Shown in pieces: positions 1 through 10,126 of a stretch of DNA of 39,499 nt. A program made the position numbers and the translations under genes. How positions within the stretch are numbered: position 1 is the first letter of the stretch; the number at the start of each line of letters is the position of its first letter. This DNA is from Aeromonas allosaccharophila (GTDB taxonomy: Bacteria; Pseudomonadota; Gammaproteobacteria; Enterobacterales; Aeromonadaceae): NCBI RefSeq assembly GCF_000819685.1, contig NZ_CDBR01000038.1, positions 1-39,499 on the forward strand, given 5' to 3'. The notes below the pieces were generated by a model. The model ran no database searches and was not told the DNA's origin. It saw only the letters and a list, made by a program, of their open reading frames with translations.

Positions 1-30
1 ACTCTGGGTATCAGCACCATGAAAATAAAA

Positions 31-56
31 GCCTCCCTGAAAAGGGAGGCTTTTTT
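31..56 (+). terminator. Intrinsic terminator of an upstream gene outside the window
   Basis: An 8-bp stem (31-38 with 43-50) closed by a GAAA tetraloop is followed by six T. The A-rich stretch just before it would let it also work on the minus strand. The gene it ends lies left of the window. Confidence 0.85.
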
Positions 57-139
57 GCATTTGTCTCTCGGCAAAATGCCGCCATATCCTCTGCTGATCT
101 CCATTTCTCGGGGTTTCATACTTCTCCATCACTCTCCAT

Positions 140-164
140 TTTTGTGGTTCGTTTGACCACAAAA
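140..164. promoter_or_regulatory. Inverted repeat upstream of codB, possible regulator site
   Basis: Two perfect 9-base arms (140-148 and 156-164, TTTTGTGGT / ACCACAAAA) are separated by 7 bases. The centre lies about 80 bases upstream of the predicted codB transcription start, a position typical of an activator. There is no T-run, so it is not a terminator. The protein that would bind is unknown; the TGGT/ACCA core is loosely GntR-like, which is only a guess. Confidence 0.4.
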
Positions 165-197
165 CCCATTAATTTCCCGATATTCATCGTAGTTTGA

Positions 198-225
198 TTG
201 ACGTAAAACGTTTTACATGTAAAAT
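198..225 (+). promoter_or_regulatory. Probable codBA sigma-70 promoter
   Basis: The -35 TTGACG (198-203) and -10 TAAAAT (220-225) each match consensus at 5 of 6 bases with a 16-bp spacer. The start site would fall near 232, leaving a leader of about 28 bases before the codB ATG at 260. A perfect palindrome fills the spacer. Confidence 0.6.
203..216. promoter_or_regulatory. LacI-family-like operator in the codB promoter spacer
   Basis: GTAAAACGTTTTAC is a perfect 14-bp palindrome with the central CG typical of LacI-family operators. It lies between the predicted -35 and -10, so a bound protein would block RNA polymerase. In E. coli codBA is repressed by PurR, a LacI-family protein. This site keeps the AAACGTTT core but lacks the GCAA half-site bases of the E. 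coli PurR box. Candidate binders are a PurR encoded elsewhere or the LacI-type regulator at 38151. Confidence 0.5.
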
Positions 226-259
226 CCGGCGCGTTTTGCCTATTACGTGGAGAGAGAGC

Positions 260-1504
260 ATGGCGCAGGATAACGAATACTGTTTGGGGGCGGTTCCCGC
301 CAAAGGGCGCAAAGGTGTGCTGTTGCTGATGCTGGTGATGCTCGGCCTGACTTTCTTCTCTGCCAGCATGTGGACCGGCGGGGCGCTCGGTACCGGGCTG
401 GTGTTCGATGACTTCATCAAGGCGGTACTGATCGGCAACTTGCTGCTGGGGATCTACACCGCCTGTCTCGGTTATATCGGTGCTTCAACCGGTCTCTCTA
501 CCCATCTGCTGGCCCGTTACTCCTTTGGGGTGAAAGGTTCCTGGCTGCCTTCGCTACTGCTGGGCGGCACTCAGGTCGGCTGGTTCGGCGTCGGCGTGGC
601 AATGTTTGCGCTGCCGGTGCAGAAGGCGACCGGCATCGATGTGAACTGGCTGATCGCCATTTCTGGCATTCTGATGACGGCGACCGTCTACTTCGGCATT
701 TCCGCTCTGATGGTGCTGAGCTTTGTGGCCGTGCCGGCCATTGCGCTGCTCGGTGGTTACTCTGTCTGGCTGGCGGTGACCTCGACCGGTGGCATGGCGG
801 CGTTGCAGCAGGTGCAACCGACCAATCCCATCGAGTTCACTACGGCGCTGACCATGGTGGTAGGTTCCTTTATCAGTGCAGGAACCCTGACCGCCGACTT
901 TGTCCGATTTGGTCGCAAACCCTGGGGCGCCGTCATGATTACCATGGTGGCGTTTTTTTTGGGCAACACGCTGATGTTCGTCTTCGGTGCAGCTGGCGCG
1001 GCGGTGGCCGGTCAGGCTGATATTTCGGAAGTTATGCTGATGCAGGGGCTGCTGATCCCCGCCATTCTGGTACTGGGCCTCAATATCTGGACCACCAACG
1101 ACAACGCGCTATACGCTTCGGGTCTTGGTTTTGCCAACATCACGGGTCTCAAGAGCAAGCCGCTCAGCGTGATCAATGGATTGATTGGTACGGCTTGCGC
1201 CCTCTGGCTTTACAACAACTTTGTCGGCTGGCTGGCCTTTTTGAGTACGGCAATCCCGCCGATCGGTGGCATTATCATCATGGATTTCCTGCTCAATCGT
1301 GAGCGTTACCGTCAGTTTGCCGATCAGCAGTTCGAGACGGTGCGCTGGCAGGCGCTGGTCGCCACGGCAGTCGGGGTGGCTGTCGGAAAATGGCTGCCGG
1401 GCATAGTGCCACTCAACGCGGTATTGGGCGACGCCTTCACCTATTTCATTCTGGTTCGCCTCACCCAGCGGCCGGTTCTGGTTCAGGAAGCTAGCAAATG
1501 CTGA
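260..1504 (+). CDS. codB: Cytosine permease CodB
   Basis: Inner-membrane transporter of the NCS1 family that imports cytosine, probably with a cation. The 414-residue protein aligns with E. coli CodB (419 residues) along its length, including the stretches [42 protein letters not shown] and [16 protein letters not shown], and is built of about twelve hydrophobic segments. The ATG at 260 is preferred over an in-frame upstream TTG at 194: it has GGAGAG about 5 bases upstream, starts at the homologous residue, and the upstream codons overlap the promoter. It overlaps codA by 7 bases, so the two are translated together. The substrate assignment is firm because of the codA partner. Confidence 0.96.
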   Translation: MAQDNEYCLGAVPAKGRKGVLLLMLVMLGLTFFSASMWTGGALGTGLVFDDFIKAVLIGNLLLGIYTACLGYIGASTGLSTHLLARYSFGVKGSWLPSLLLGGTQVGWFGVGVAMFALPVQKATGIDVNWLIAISGILMTATVYFGISALMVLSFVAVPAIALLGGYSVWLAVTSTGGMAALQQVQPTNPIEFTTALTMVVGSFISAGTLTADFVRFGRKPWGAVMITMVAFFLGNTLMFVFGAAGAAVAGQADISEVMLMQGLLIPAILVLGLNIWTTNDNALYASGLGFANITGLKSKPLSVINGLIGTACALWLYNNFVGWLAFLSTAIPPIGGIIIMDFLLNRERYRQFADQQFETVRWQALVATAVGVAVGKWLPGIVPLNAVLGDAFTYFILVRLTQRPVLVQEASKC

Positions 1505-2763
1505 TTCAACATATTCGTTTTGTCGATCGGGAAGGGTTGTGGCAGATCCGCTGTCAGGATGGGGTCATCACCGCCATCGAACCCCATGACGAACATGCCG
1601 TAGCTGGTCGGGTACTGGACGGGGAGGGTGGTCTGGCTATCGCTCCCTTTATCGAACCCCATATTCACCTCGATACCACCCAGACGGCGGGCGAACCGAG
1701 CTGGAACCTCTCCGGCACCCTGTTCGAGGGAATCGAACGCTGGGCCGAGCGCAAGGCGCTGTTGACCCATGAGGATGTGAAACAGCGCGCCATCCAGACA
1801 CTGAAGTGGCAGATCGCCAACGGCATCCAGTTTGTGCGTACTCACGTTGATGTCTCCGACCCCAATCTGATTGCCCTGAAGGCGATGCTGGAGATGCGGG
1901 AAGAGATGAAGGAGTGGGTCGAGCTGCAGATCGTTGCCTTCCCGCAGGAGGGGATCCTCTCCTACCCGAATGGCAAGGCCTTGCTGGAGGAGGCGCTTCA
2001 GCTGGGGGCCGACGTGATCGGCGCAATACCCCACTTCGAGTTTACTCGGGAATATGGGGTCGAAAGTCTGCATTACATCTTCGATCTTGCCGAGAAGTAT
2101 CAGGTTCTGGTGGATGTTCACTGCGACGAGATTGATGACGAGCAGTCCCGTTTTATCGAGACGCTGGCGACCCTGGCCTACGAGCGCGGTATCGGCCATA
2201 GAGTCACTGCCAGCCACACCACCGCCATGCACTCCTACAACGGAGCTTATGCTTCCCGTCTGTTCCGGCTGCTCAAGATGGCAGACATCAATTTCGTGGC
2301 CAATCCGCTGGTGAACATTCACCTGCAGGGGCGGTTCGATACCTATCCCAAGCGCCGTGGCATCACCCGGGTGAAGGAGATGCTGGAAGCGAACATCAAC
2401 GTCTGCTTCGGCCACGACGATGTGTTCGATCCTTGGTATCCCATGGGCACCGCCAACATGTTGCAGGTGCTGCACATGGGGCTGCATGTCTGCCAGATCA
2501 TGGGTTACGAGCAGATCAACGACGGCCTGAAGCTGATCAGCAGCCACAGCGCGCGCACCCTGAACGTGCAGGATCGCTATGGTATCGAGGTCGGCAAACC
2601 GGCCAACCTGCTGATCCTGCCCGCCGACAACGGCTTCGATGCGGTGCGTCGTCAGGTGCCGGTGCGTTATTCGATCCGCCATGGCAAGGTGATCGCCCAG
2701 ACCCGACCGGCCCAGACCGAAATCGTGCTGGGTCAGCCGGAGCCGATCGATTTTCGTCGCTGA
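1498..2763 (+). CDS. codA: Cytosine deaminase CodA
   Basis: Cytosolic amidohydrolase that converts cytosine to uracil and ammonia, feeding pyrimidine salvage and nitrogen supply. The 421 residues match E. coli CodA closely. Metal ligands are visible: H55 and H57 in EPHIHLD, H208 in VHCDE, and D307 in FGHDD; E211 is the expected catalytic acid/base. The ATG at 1498 lies inside the end of codB with AGGA 9 bases upstream. The gene ends the codBA operon; about 95 bases separate it from crcB and I see no clear terminator there. Confidence 0.97.
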   Translation: MLIQHIRFVDREGLWQIRCQDGVITAIEPHDEHAVAGRVLDGEGGLAIAPFIEPHIHLDTTQTAGEPSWNLSGTLFEGIERWAERKALLTHEDVKQRAIQTLKWQIANGIQFVRTHVDVSDPNLIALKAMLEMREEMKEWVELQIVAFPQEGILSYPNGKALLEEALQLGADVIGAIPHFEFTREYGVESLHYIFDLAEKYQVLVDVHCDEIDDEQSRFIETLATLAYERGIGHRVTASHTTAMHSYNGAYASRLFRLLKMADINFVANPLVNIHLQGRFDTYPKRRGITRVKEMLEANINVCFGHDDVFDPWYPMGTANMLQVLHMGLHVCQIMGYEQINDGLKLISSHSARTLNVQDRYGIEVGKPANLLILPADNGFDAVRRQVPVRYSIRHGKVIAQTRPAQTEIVLGQPEPIDFRR

Positions 2764-2800
2764 GTTTTCAATCAGGGAGTGTGGCGATTAGTTCCGCCTC

Positions 2801-2829
2801 TGGGCACAAGGGCGGCCATTGCGCATAAT
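2801..2829 (+). promoter_or_regulatory. Possible crcB promoter
   Basis: CATAAT (2824-2829) is a good -10, and TGGGCA (2801-2806) is a 4-of-6 match to the -35 with a 17-bp spacer. The implied leader is about 20 bases. This is pattern matching only. Confidence 0.35.
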
Positions 2830-2857
2830 GGCGGCCTTATCCTGATGGAGTGACTCC

Positions 2858-3235
2858 ATGCAAACCTGGTTATTTGTTGCTGCCGGCGGAGCCATCGGCG
2901 CCTGCCTGCGTTTCGGCATTGCCGAGCTGATGGCGCTCCTGCTGGGGCGCCACTTCCCCTATGGCACTCTGGTGGTCAACGTGGTGGGCTCCTTCATCAT
3001 GGGGGTGGCCTACGCCCTCATCAGTCACGGCCATATCGTCGAGCATCCGATGAAGCCACTGCTGATGGTGGGGATCCTCGGTGCCCTGACCACATTTTCT
3101 TCCTTTGCCCTCGATACGGTAGTGCTGGCCCAACATGGTGCCTATCTGAAAGCACTGCTCAATATCGCGCTCAATCTCTTCCTCTGTCTGGCCATGGTGG
3201 TGCTGGGCATGCAGTTGGTTGCGAGCCGGGTTTAA
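2858..3235 (+). CDS. crcB: Fluoride exporter CrcB/FluC
   Basis: A small inner-membrane channel that lets fluoride leave the cell; family members work as antiparallel dimers. The 125-residue protein has four hydrophobic segments and the family motifs GGAIGACLRF near the N-terminus, NVVGSFIMG around 40-48 and GALTTFSSF around 70-80. GGAG lies 7 bases before the ATG. It stands alone between codA and ubiE. The leader was inspected for a fluoride riboswitch and none was convincing. The single copy suggests a homodimer. Confidence 0.93.
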   Translation: MQTWLFVAAGGAIGACLRFGIAELMALLLGRHFPYGTLVVNVVGSFIMGVAYALISHGHIVEHPMKPLLMVGILGALTTFSSFALDTVVLAQHGAYLKALLNIALNLFLCLAMVVLGMQLVASRV

Positions 3236-3300
3236 GGTGTCCGGACGCCAGTGGCTCTGGTAAACTGGCGGCCATTCTTTGCTCTATGGGTGTTTAAGGG

Positions 3301-4053
3301 ATGTCAGAACAAGCAACGACAACGCATTTTGGCTTTAAAACCGTGGCCGCGACCGAGAAGGAAACTCTGGTAGCAGGTGTCTTCCATTCGGTGGCAGCCA
3401 AGTATGATCTGATGAACGATCTGATGTCGTTCGGCATCCACCGCCTGTGGAAGCGCTTCACCATCGACTGCTCCGGTGTGCGCAAGGGGCAGAAGGTGCT
3501 GGATCTGGCCGGTGGTACCGGAGATCTGACCGCCAAGTTCTCCCGCATCGTCGGCGAGACCGGTCAGGTAGTGCTGGCGGATATCAACGACTCCATGCTG
3601 AAAGTGGGTCGCGACAAGCTGCGCAATCTGGGGGTCGCCAACAACGTCTCCTACGTGCAGGCCAACGCCGAGGCGCTCCCCTTCCCGGATAACCACTTCG
3701 ACGTCATCACCATCGGCTTTGGCCTGCGCAACGTCACCGACAAGGACAAGGCGCTCGCCTCCATGTTCCGCGTGCTCAAGCCGGGTGGCCGTCTGCTGGT
3801 ACTGGAGTTCTCCAAGCCGGTCAGCGAAGTGATCGCCAAGCTCTATGACCTCTACTCCTTCAAACTGCTGCCGAAAATGGGCGAAATCGTCGCGAACGAC
3901 GGTGAAAGCTACAAATATCTGGCAGAGTCCATCCGCATGCACCCGGATCAGCAGACCCTGGCCGGCATGATGGAAAATGTCGGTTTCGAGCAGGTGGAGT
4001 ACTTCAATCTGACTCAGGGTGTGGTCGCCCTGCACCGCGGTTACAAGTTTTAA
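3301..4053 (+). CDS. ubiE: Ubiquinone/menaquinone C-methyltransferase UbiE
   Basis: SAM-dependent methyltransferase that adds the C-methyl group to the quinone ring in both ubiquinone and menaquinone synthesis. The 250 residues match E. coli UbiE (251). The SAM-binding motif [12 protein letters not shown] lies at 67-78, and the C-terminal [14 protein letters not shown] is characteristic. The ATG at 3301 gives the homologous N-terminus, but AAGGG abuts it, so the ribosome site is poorly spaced; GGG near 3288 may help. A weak -10-like TAAACT is at 3261-3266. It heads ubiE-ubiJ-ubiB, the same order as in E. coli. Confidence 0.97.
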   Translation: MSEQATTTHFGFKTVAATEKETLVAGVFHSVAAKYDLMNDLMSFGIHRLWKRFTIDCSGVRKGQKVLDLAGGTGDLTAKFSRIVGETGQVVLADINDSMLKVGRDKLRNLGVANNVSYVQANAEALPFPDNHFDVITIGFGLRNVTDKDKALASMFRVLKPGGRLLVLEFSKPVSEVIAKLYDLYSFKLLPKMGEIVANDGESYKYLAESIRMHPDQQTLAGMMENVGFEQVEYFNLTQGVVALHRGYKF

Positions 4054-4061
4054 GGTTGCCT

Positions 4062-4682
4062 ATGCCAATCCCGATACAACTGGATGCCATGGTCACCGCG
4101 GTGATCGAAACCAGCCTCAACCAGTTGCTGGCGCTGGATAAACAGAGCCCGGAGCGGCTGCGCAAACTGGTGGGCAAGGTGCTCAAGCTGGAGCTGCGTG
4201 AACTCAAGCCGCTCTGGTTTGTCTTCTCCGAGCGTCGACTGGATGTGCTGGCCCAGCATGAAGGGGAGGCCGATGCGGTGCTCAGCCTGTCGCTGACAGC
4301 GCTCGGTCTGCTGAAAGACCCGTCCGCCCTGACCCGCTATATCCGCGAGGAGAAGCTGGATCTGAGCGGTGATCCCCAGCTGGTACAGGCATTCAGCGTG
4401 CTGCTGGGTGAGCTGGATATCGACTGGGAAGAGGAGTTGTCGCGCTATACCGGCGACGTGCTGGCCCACACTCTGTTCAGTGGTGCCCGTCAGGCGCGTC
4501 GCCTGGTCGGTCGCGAGCTGTGCCGCACCCGCAGCCAGCTGGCGGAATATCTGACCGAAGAGGTCCGCCTCGCCCCCGGCCCGCTGGAAGTGGCGAGTTT
4601 CAACGATGACGTCGAGGTGCTGGCCCAGCAGCTCAAGGCCGTCGAACTGCGGCTGGCCCGCTTCGAACAGCAGGTGACCTGA
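4062..4682 (+). CDS. ubiJ: Ubiquinone biosynthesis accessory factor UbiJ
   Basis: Lipid-binding accessory protein of the aerobic ubiquinone complex; its SCP2-type domain (about residues 15-115) is thought to bind quinone intermediates, and it acts with UbiK. The 206 residues are close to the usual length of about 200, ending in a helical, probably coiled-coil tail ([18 protein letters not shown]). The start is the ATG at 4062, with AAGG 6 bases before it, rather than an in-frame TTG at 4056. Its TGA overlaps the ubiB ATG by one base, giving translational coupling. Sequence is less conserved than in its neighbours, as is usual for UbiJ; context makes the call secure. Confidence 0.9.
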   Translation: MPIPIQLDAMVTAVIETSLNQLLALDKQSPERLRKLVGKVLKLELRELKPLWFVFSERRLDVLAQHEGEADAVLSLSLTALGLLKDPSALTRYIREEKLDLSGDPQLVQAFSVLLGELDIDWEEELSRYTGDVLAHTLFSGARQARRLVGRELCRTRSQLAEYLTEEVRLAPGPLEVASFNDDVEVLAQQLKAVELRLARFEQQVT

Positions 4683-6322
4683 TGACCCCGAAGGAGTTCA
4701 AACGCCTCTATCGCATCATCACCATCCTGCTGGAGCAGGGCATCGACGAACTGGTGCCCGCCCGCTATCAACCCTGGCCGGGTCGTCTGGCCCGTCGCTC
4801 CCTGTTCTGGCTCAAGAACCAGCAACCGGATCTCAGCCGCGGTGCCCGCATCCGCCTCGCCTTCGAGGCCCTTGGCCCTATCTTCATCAAGTTCGGCCAG
4901 ATGCTCTCGACCCGCCGCGACCTGTTGCCGCCCGATATCGCCGAGGAGCTGGCCCTGCTGCAGGACAGGGTGCCCCCCTTCTGTGGTCAGGCGGCGCGTC
5001 AGCAGATCGAGCTGAGCCTGGGTTGCCCCATCGAAACCCTGTTTGACGACTTCGACGAGACGCCGCTGGCGTCGGCCTCCATCGCGCAGGTGCATACCGC
5101 CCGCCTGAAGGAGGGTGGCCGCGAGATCGTCATCAAGGTGATCCGCCCCGACATCGAGCCGGTCATCGAAGCTGACCTGCGACTGATGCAGGCGCTGGCC
5201 CGTCTGGTGGCCCGTTTCGTACCCCAGAGCGCGCGGCTGCGCCCCATCGAGGTGGTGGAGGAGTATCGCAAGACCATCCTCGACGAGCTGAACCTGATGC
5301 GTGAAGCTGCCAACGCTATCCAGCTGCGCCGCAACTTCACCGGCTCCGAGGCGCTCTATGTGCCTGAAATCATCACCGATCTCTGCCGCGAGCAGGTGCT
5401 GGTGATGGAGCGCATCTACGGTATTCCAGTCTCCGATATACCTGCGCTGGAAGCCAACGGCACCAACATGAAGCTGCTGGCCGAGCGCGGGGTGGAGGTG
5501 TTCTTCACCCAGGTGTTCCGCGACAGCTTCTTCCACGCCGACATGCACCCGGGCAACATTTTCGTCTCCTATGAGCACCCGGAAAACCCGCTCTGGATCG
5601 GTATCGACTGCGGTATCGTCGGCACCCTCAATCGGGAAGACAAACGCTATCTGGCGGAGAACTTCCTCGCCTTCTTCAACCGCGATTATCGCCGGGTGGC
5701 AGAGCTGCACGTGGAGTCGGGCTGGGTACCGGCAGACACCAAGGTGGACGAGTTCGAGTTCGCCATCCGTACCGTGCTGGAGCCCATCTTCGAGAAGCCG
5801 CTCTCCGAGATCTCGTTCGGTCACGTGCTGCTCAACCTGTTCAATACCGCGCGTCGCTTCCATATGACGGTGCAGCCGCAGCTGGTGCTGCTGCAAAAGA
5901 CCCTGCTCTATGTGGAAGGGTTGGGGCGTCAGCTCTACCCGCAGCTCGATTTGTGGCAGACCGCCAAGCCGTTCCTCGAGAACTGGATGCACGAACAGGT
6001 CGGGCCCAAGTCGGTATTGAATGCCATCAAGGAGAAGGCGCCATTCTGGGCGGAGAAGCTGCCGGAGCTGCCGGAGCTGGTCTATGAGACCCTGCGCCAG
6101 ACCCGTCATCAGCAGCGTCATTTCGACCAGATGTTTGCCGAGTTCCGCCGTCACAGCCGTCGGCAGGGGCAGGCCCGCTACCTCTTAGGGGTTGGAGCCA
6201 GCCTGCTATTGGCGGGTGTATTCTTGCTGACCCAAAAACAACACATTGAGTGGGGACAAGCCAGTCTCGCCGGTGCAGCCCTCTGCTGGCTGGTCGGCTG
6301 GTTGCGAGCCCGTTCCCATTAA
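4682..6322 (+). CDS. ubiB: Atypical kinase/ATPase UbiB (ABC1/ADCK family)
   Basis: Membrane-anchored protein-kinase-like ATPase needed for ubiquinone synthesis. At 546 residues it equals E. coli UbiB. The family signature KFGQ is at 70-73, followed by STRRDLLPP; the alanine-rich nucleotide loop ASASIAQ that replaces the usual glycine loop is at about 130-136; [12 protein letters not shown] and GIDCGIVG give the catalytic and metal-binding segments. Two hydrophobic helices at the C-terminus (from about 500) anchor it in the inner membrane. It is coupled to ubiJ by a one-base overlap and followed 42 bases later by tatA. Confidence 0.96.
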   Translation: MTPKEFKRLYRIITILLEQGIDELVPARYQPWPGRLARRSLFWLKNQQPDLSRGARIRLAFEALGPIFIKFGQMLSTRRDLLPPDIAEELALLQDRVPPFCGQAARQQIELSLGCPIETLFDDFDETPLASASIAQVHTARLKEGGREIVIKVIRPDIEPVIEADLRLMQALARLVARFVPQSARLRPIEVVEEYRKTILDELNLMREAANAIQLRRNFTGSEALYVPEIITDLCREQVLVMERIYGIPVSDIPALEANGTNMKLLAERGVEVFFTQVFRDSFFHADMHPGNIFVSYEHPENPLWIGIDCGIVGTLNREDKRYLAENFLAFFNRDYRRVAELHVESGWVPADTKVDEFEFAIRTVLEPIFEKPLSEISFGHVLLNLFNTARRFHMTVQPQLVLLQKTLLYVEGLGRQLYPQLDLWQTAKPFLENWMHEQVGPKSVLNAIKEKAPFWAEKLPELPELVYETLRQTRHQQRHFDQMFAEFRRHSRRQGQARYLLGVGASLLLAGVFLLTQKQHIEWGQASLAGAALCWLVGWLRARSH

Positions 6323-6364
6323 TCAACAACCGCGCCGTCAGGCGCCTGTTCTGGAGAGAAAATC

Positions 6365-6616
6365 ATGGGTGGTATCAGTATTTGGCAATTGTTGATCATC
6401 GCAGTCATCGTCGTGCTGCTGTTCGGTACCAAGAAACTGCGCGGCATTGGCGGTGATCTGGGCGCGGCGGTTAAAGGGTTCAAGAAAGCACTCTCCGACG
6501 AGCCGGCTGATGCCAAGGCCGAGCAGAAAGATGCCGAGTTTCCCCCGAAACAGCTGAACGAAGCGGCCACTCAGAGCAGTGAGACCGCCAAGCAGAAAGA
6601 CAAAGACCAGGCCTAA
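6365..6616 (+). CDS. tatA: Sec-independent translocase subunit TatA
   Basis: Pore-forming subunit of the twin-arginine translocase that exports folded proteins. The 83 residues begin [20 protein letters not shown], the single N-terminal membrane helix, followed by the FGTKKLR hinge, an amphipathic helix ([15 protein letters not shown]) and a charged unstructured tail. GGAG lies 8 bases before the ATG. It leads tatABC, three bases ahead of tatB. Confidence 0.96.
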   Translation: MGGISIWQLLIIAVIVVLLFGTKKLRGIGGDLGAAVKGFKKALSDEPADAKAEQKDAEFPPKQLNEAATQSSETAKQKDKDQA

Positions 6617-6619
6617 GCC

Positions 6620-7084
6620 ATGTTCGATATCGGTTTTTGGGAGCTGGTCGTTATCGGTGTGGTCGCACTGGTGGTACTGGGGCCCGAGCGGCTGCCGGTT
6701 GCCATTCGCACGGCTACTCACTGGATCCGCCTCATTCGTTCGACCGCGAACTCGGTCAAGTCCGAGCTGGAGCAGGAGCTCAAGTTGCAAGAGCTGCACA
6801 ACGACCTGAAGAAGGCCGAACAGTTGCAGATGAGCAACCTGAGCCCCGAGCTGCAGGAGTCCATCGAACAGCTCAAGGCGGCGGCCCAGTCGGTCAATCG
6901 CCCCTATCAGGTGGAGAACGAGATCCGTCCGCCGCGCCCCGAGCCGGTTGCCCAGGCTGAGCCTGCCACGCCGGTGGAGCCTGCAGTGCAGCTGAGCCAC
7001 GACGTGCCGCCGGTCAACAGCCAGCGGGAGAGCGAGCCGGTGCCGGTCAGCGACTCCGCAGTAAAAGGGGAGGTGAAGCCATGA
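6620..7084 (+). CDS. tatB: Sec-independent translocase subunit TatB
   Basis: Forms the signal-peptide receptor together with TatC. The 154-residue protein starts [20 protein letters not shown], with the acidic residue and the GPERLP hinge typical of TatB, then an amphipathic helix and a long Pro/Glu/Val-rich tail (about residues 95-150) that is probably disordered and poorly conserved. It is slightly shorter than E. coli TatB (171), the difference being in the tail. Its stop overlaps the tatC start by 4 bases (ATGA). Confidence 0.95.
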   Translation: MFDIGFWELVVIGVVALVVLGPERLPVAIRTATHWIRLIRSTANSVKSELEQELKLQELHNDLKKAEQLQMSNLSPELQESIEQLKAAAQSVNRPYQVENEIRPPRPEPVAQAEPATPVEPAVQLSHDVPPVNSQRESEPVPVSDSAVKGEVKP

Positions 7085-7836
7085 GTCAGGCCGAACAACC
7101 TCTGATCAGCCATCTGGTTGAGCTGAGAACCCGTTTGCTGCGCTCCATTTCCGCCATTCTGGTGGTGTTTCTTGGGCTGATCTACTTCTCCAACAACATC
7201 TACGACTTCGTGGCCCAGCCGCTGCTCAGCCAGCTGCCGGAAGGGACCAGCATGATAGCGACGGATGTGGCGACCCCCTTCCTGACGCCGATCAAGCTGA
7301 CGCTGGTGGTCTCCTTCTTCGTGGCGATCCCCTATCTGCTCTATCAGGCCTGGGCCTTTATCGCCCCCGGTCTGTACCAGCATGAACGGCGGCTGATCAT
7401 GCCGCTGGTCGCCTCCAGTGCCGTGCTGTTCTATGCGGGCATGGCGTTCGCCTACTACGTGGTGTTCCCGCTGGTGTTCGGTTTCTTCACCAGTACAGCC
7501 CCCGCCGGGGTGACGGTGGCGACCGACATCGCCAGTTATCTGGACTTCGTGCTGACCCTGTTCTTCGCGTTCGGGGTAGCGTTTGAAATTCCGGTCGCCA
7601 CCATACTGCTGTGCTGGACCGGTGTGACCACGCCCAAGAGCCTGAAGGAGAAGCGTCCCTACGTCGTCGTCGGGGTGTTTGTGGTCGGCATGTTGCTGAC
7701 GCCGCCTGATGTCTTCTCCCAGACCCTGCTCGCCATCCCGATGTGGGCGCTGTGGGAGATAGGTCTGTTCTTCGCCCGCTTCTATGTGAAGAAAGAGGAT
7801 GAAGAGCAACAGGAACAACCGGATGTGGAGAGCTGA
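7081..7836 (+). CDS. tatC: Sec-independent translocase subunit TatC
   Basis: Polytopic core of the Tat receptor, which recognises the twin-arginine signal. The 251 residues carry six hydrophobic segments and conserved features: the N-terminal [11 protein letters not shown], the first periplasmic loop with [14 protein letters not shown], the [12 protein letters not shown] loop and the [17 protein letters not shown] region near the C-terminus. The tail is charged ([10 protein letters not shown]). It is coupled to tatB by an ATGA overlap and followed by a terminator at 7905. Confidence 0.97.
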   Translation: MSQAEQPLISHLVELRTRLLRSISAILVVFLGLIYFSNNIYDFVAQPLLSQLPEGTSMIATDVATPFLTPIKLTLVVSFFVAIPYLLYQAWAFIAPGLYQHERRLIMPLVASSAVLFYAGMAFAYYVVFPLVFGFFTSTAPAGVTVATDIASYLDFVLTLFFAFGVAFEIPVATILLCWTGVTTPKSLKEKRPYVVVGVFVVGMLLTPPDVFSQTLLAIPMWALWEIGLFFARFYVKKEDEEQQEQPDVES

Positions 7837-7904
7837 GGCTCTGTTCGTCACCTGTTTGCCGGACGGCGAGAGGATGACGAAGTCCGCAGGAATAGCAGAA
7901 CGAG

Positions 7905-7930
7905 GGGAGCTGAGGCTCCCTTCCTCTTTT
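7905..7930 (+). terminator. Intrinsic terminator after tatC
   Basis: GGGAGC (7905-7910) pairs with GCTCCC (7915-7920) around a TGAG loop, followed by TTCCTCTTTT. With the 188-base tatC-tatD gap, this suggests tatD is at least partly transcribed apart from tatABC. Confidence 0.65.
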
Positions 7931-8024
7931 CATGCTCCCGTTCGAGGCGTATGGTGTTGGCCCATCGAGTAGATGGTTTTCAAATACCTGATATGTCTTC
8001 CTTTTGTTCGGAACGTCTCATCTC

Positions 8025-9830
<1,806 letters not shown>

Positions 9831-9859
9831 GCAGACGTGACGGATAAAGACGGATAGAA

Positions 9860-9888
9860 AAGAGGGGAGCCGATGGCTCCCCTCTTTC
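9860..9888. terminator. Bidirectional terminator between hemB and the chitinase gene
   Basis: A perfect 10-bp stem (9862-9871 with 9875-9884, GAGGGGAGCC / GGCTCCCCTC) and a 3-base loop are flanked by A-rich sequence on the left and TTT on the right. It can end hemB on the plus strand and, reading CTCTTTTCTAT on the other side, the chitinase mRNA on the minus strand. Confidence 0.85.
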
Positions 9889-9929
9889 GTTATGAATGTC
9901 GCCCGGACATAACTCCGAGCTGTGCCAAT

Positions 9930-10126
9930 CGCGGTTGATGCGAGTGGCTGAGGGAGCCAACGGCCCCCTCTTGCTTATGACCTGCTGATTACAGCTTGGT
10001 CCAGGCATCGCTCCAGGCAGAGCCGGTCGCGGTTGATGCGTAGTGGCTGAGGGAGCCAACGGCTCCCTCTTGCTTATGACCTGCTGATTACAGCTTGGTC
10101 CAGGCATCGCTCCAGGCAGAGCCGGT
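9930..10126. repeat. Tandem direct repeat, 98/99 bp, of the chitinase 3' end
   Basis: Copy 1 (9930-10027) and copy 2 (10028-10126) differ by only one single-base indel and one substitution. On the minus strand each unit holds the last 12 chitinase codons (TGSAWSDAWTKL), the TAA stop, about 18 bases, and a 9-bp GAGGGAGCC-type hairpin (stems at 9950-9970 and 10049-10069). Only copy 2 is joined to the gene; copy 1 is a non-coding echo. The hairpins lack a minus-strand T-run, so they more likely protect the mRNA 3' end than terminate; the true terminator is at 9860-9888. Confidence 0.9.

Noticed and set aside
194..259. Upstream TTG start for codB
   Set aside because: It would place coding sequence over the operator and -10, and adds residues absent from CodB homologues.
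2764..2857. Fluoride riboswitch upstream of crcB
   Set aside because: GGCGATTAG and CTGATGGAG recall parts of the crcB motif, but the pairing strands that should form its pseudoknot do not line up, and CTGATGGAGT overlaps the ribosome site. An Rfam RF01734 search would settle it.
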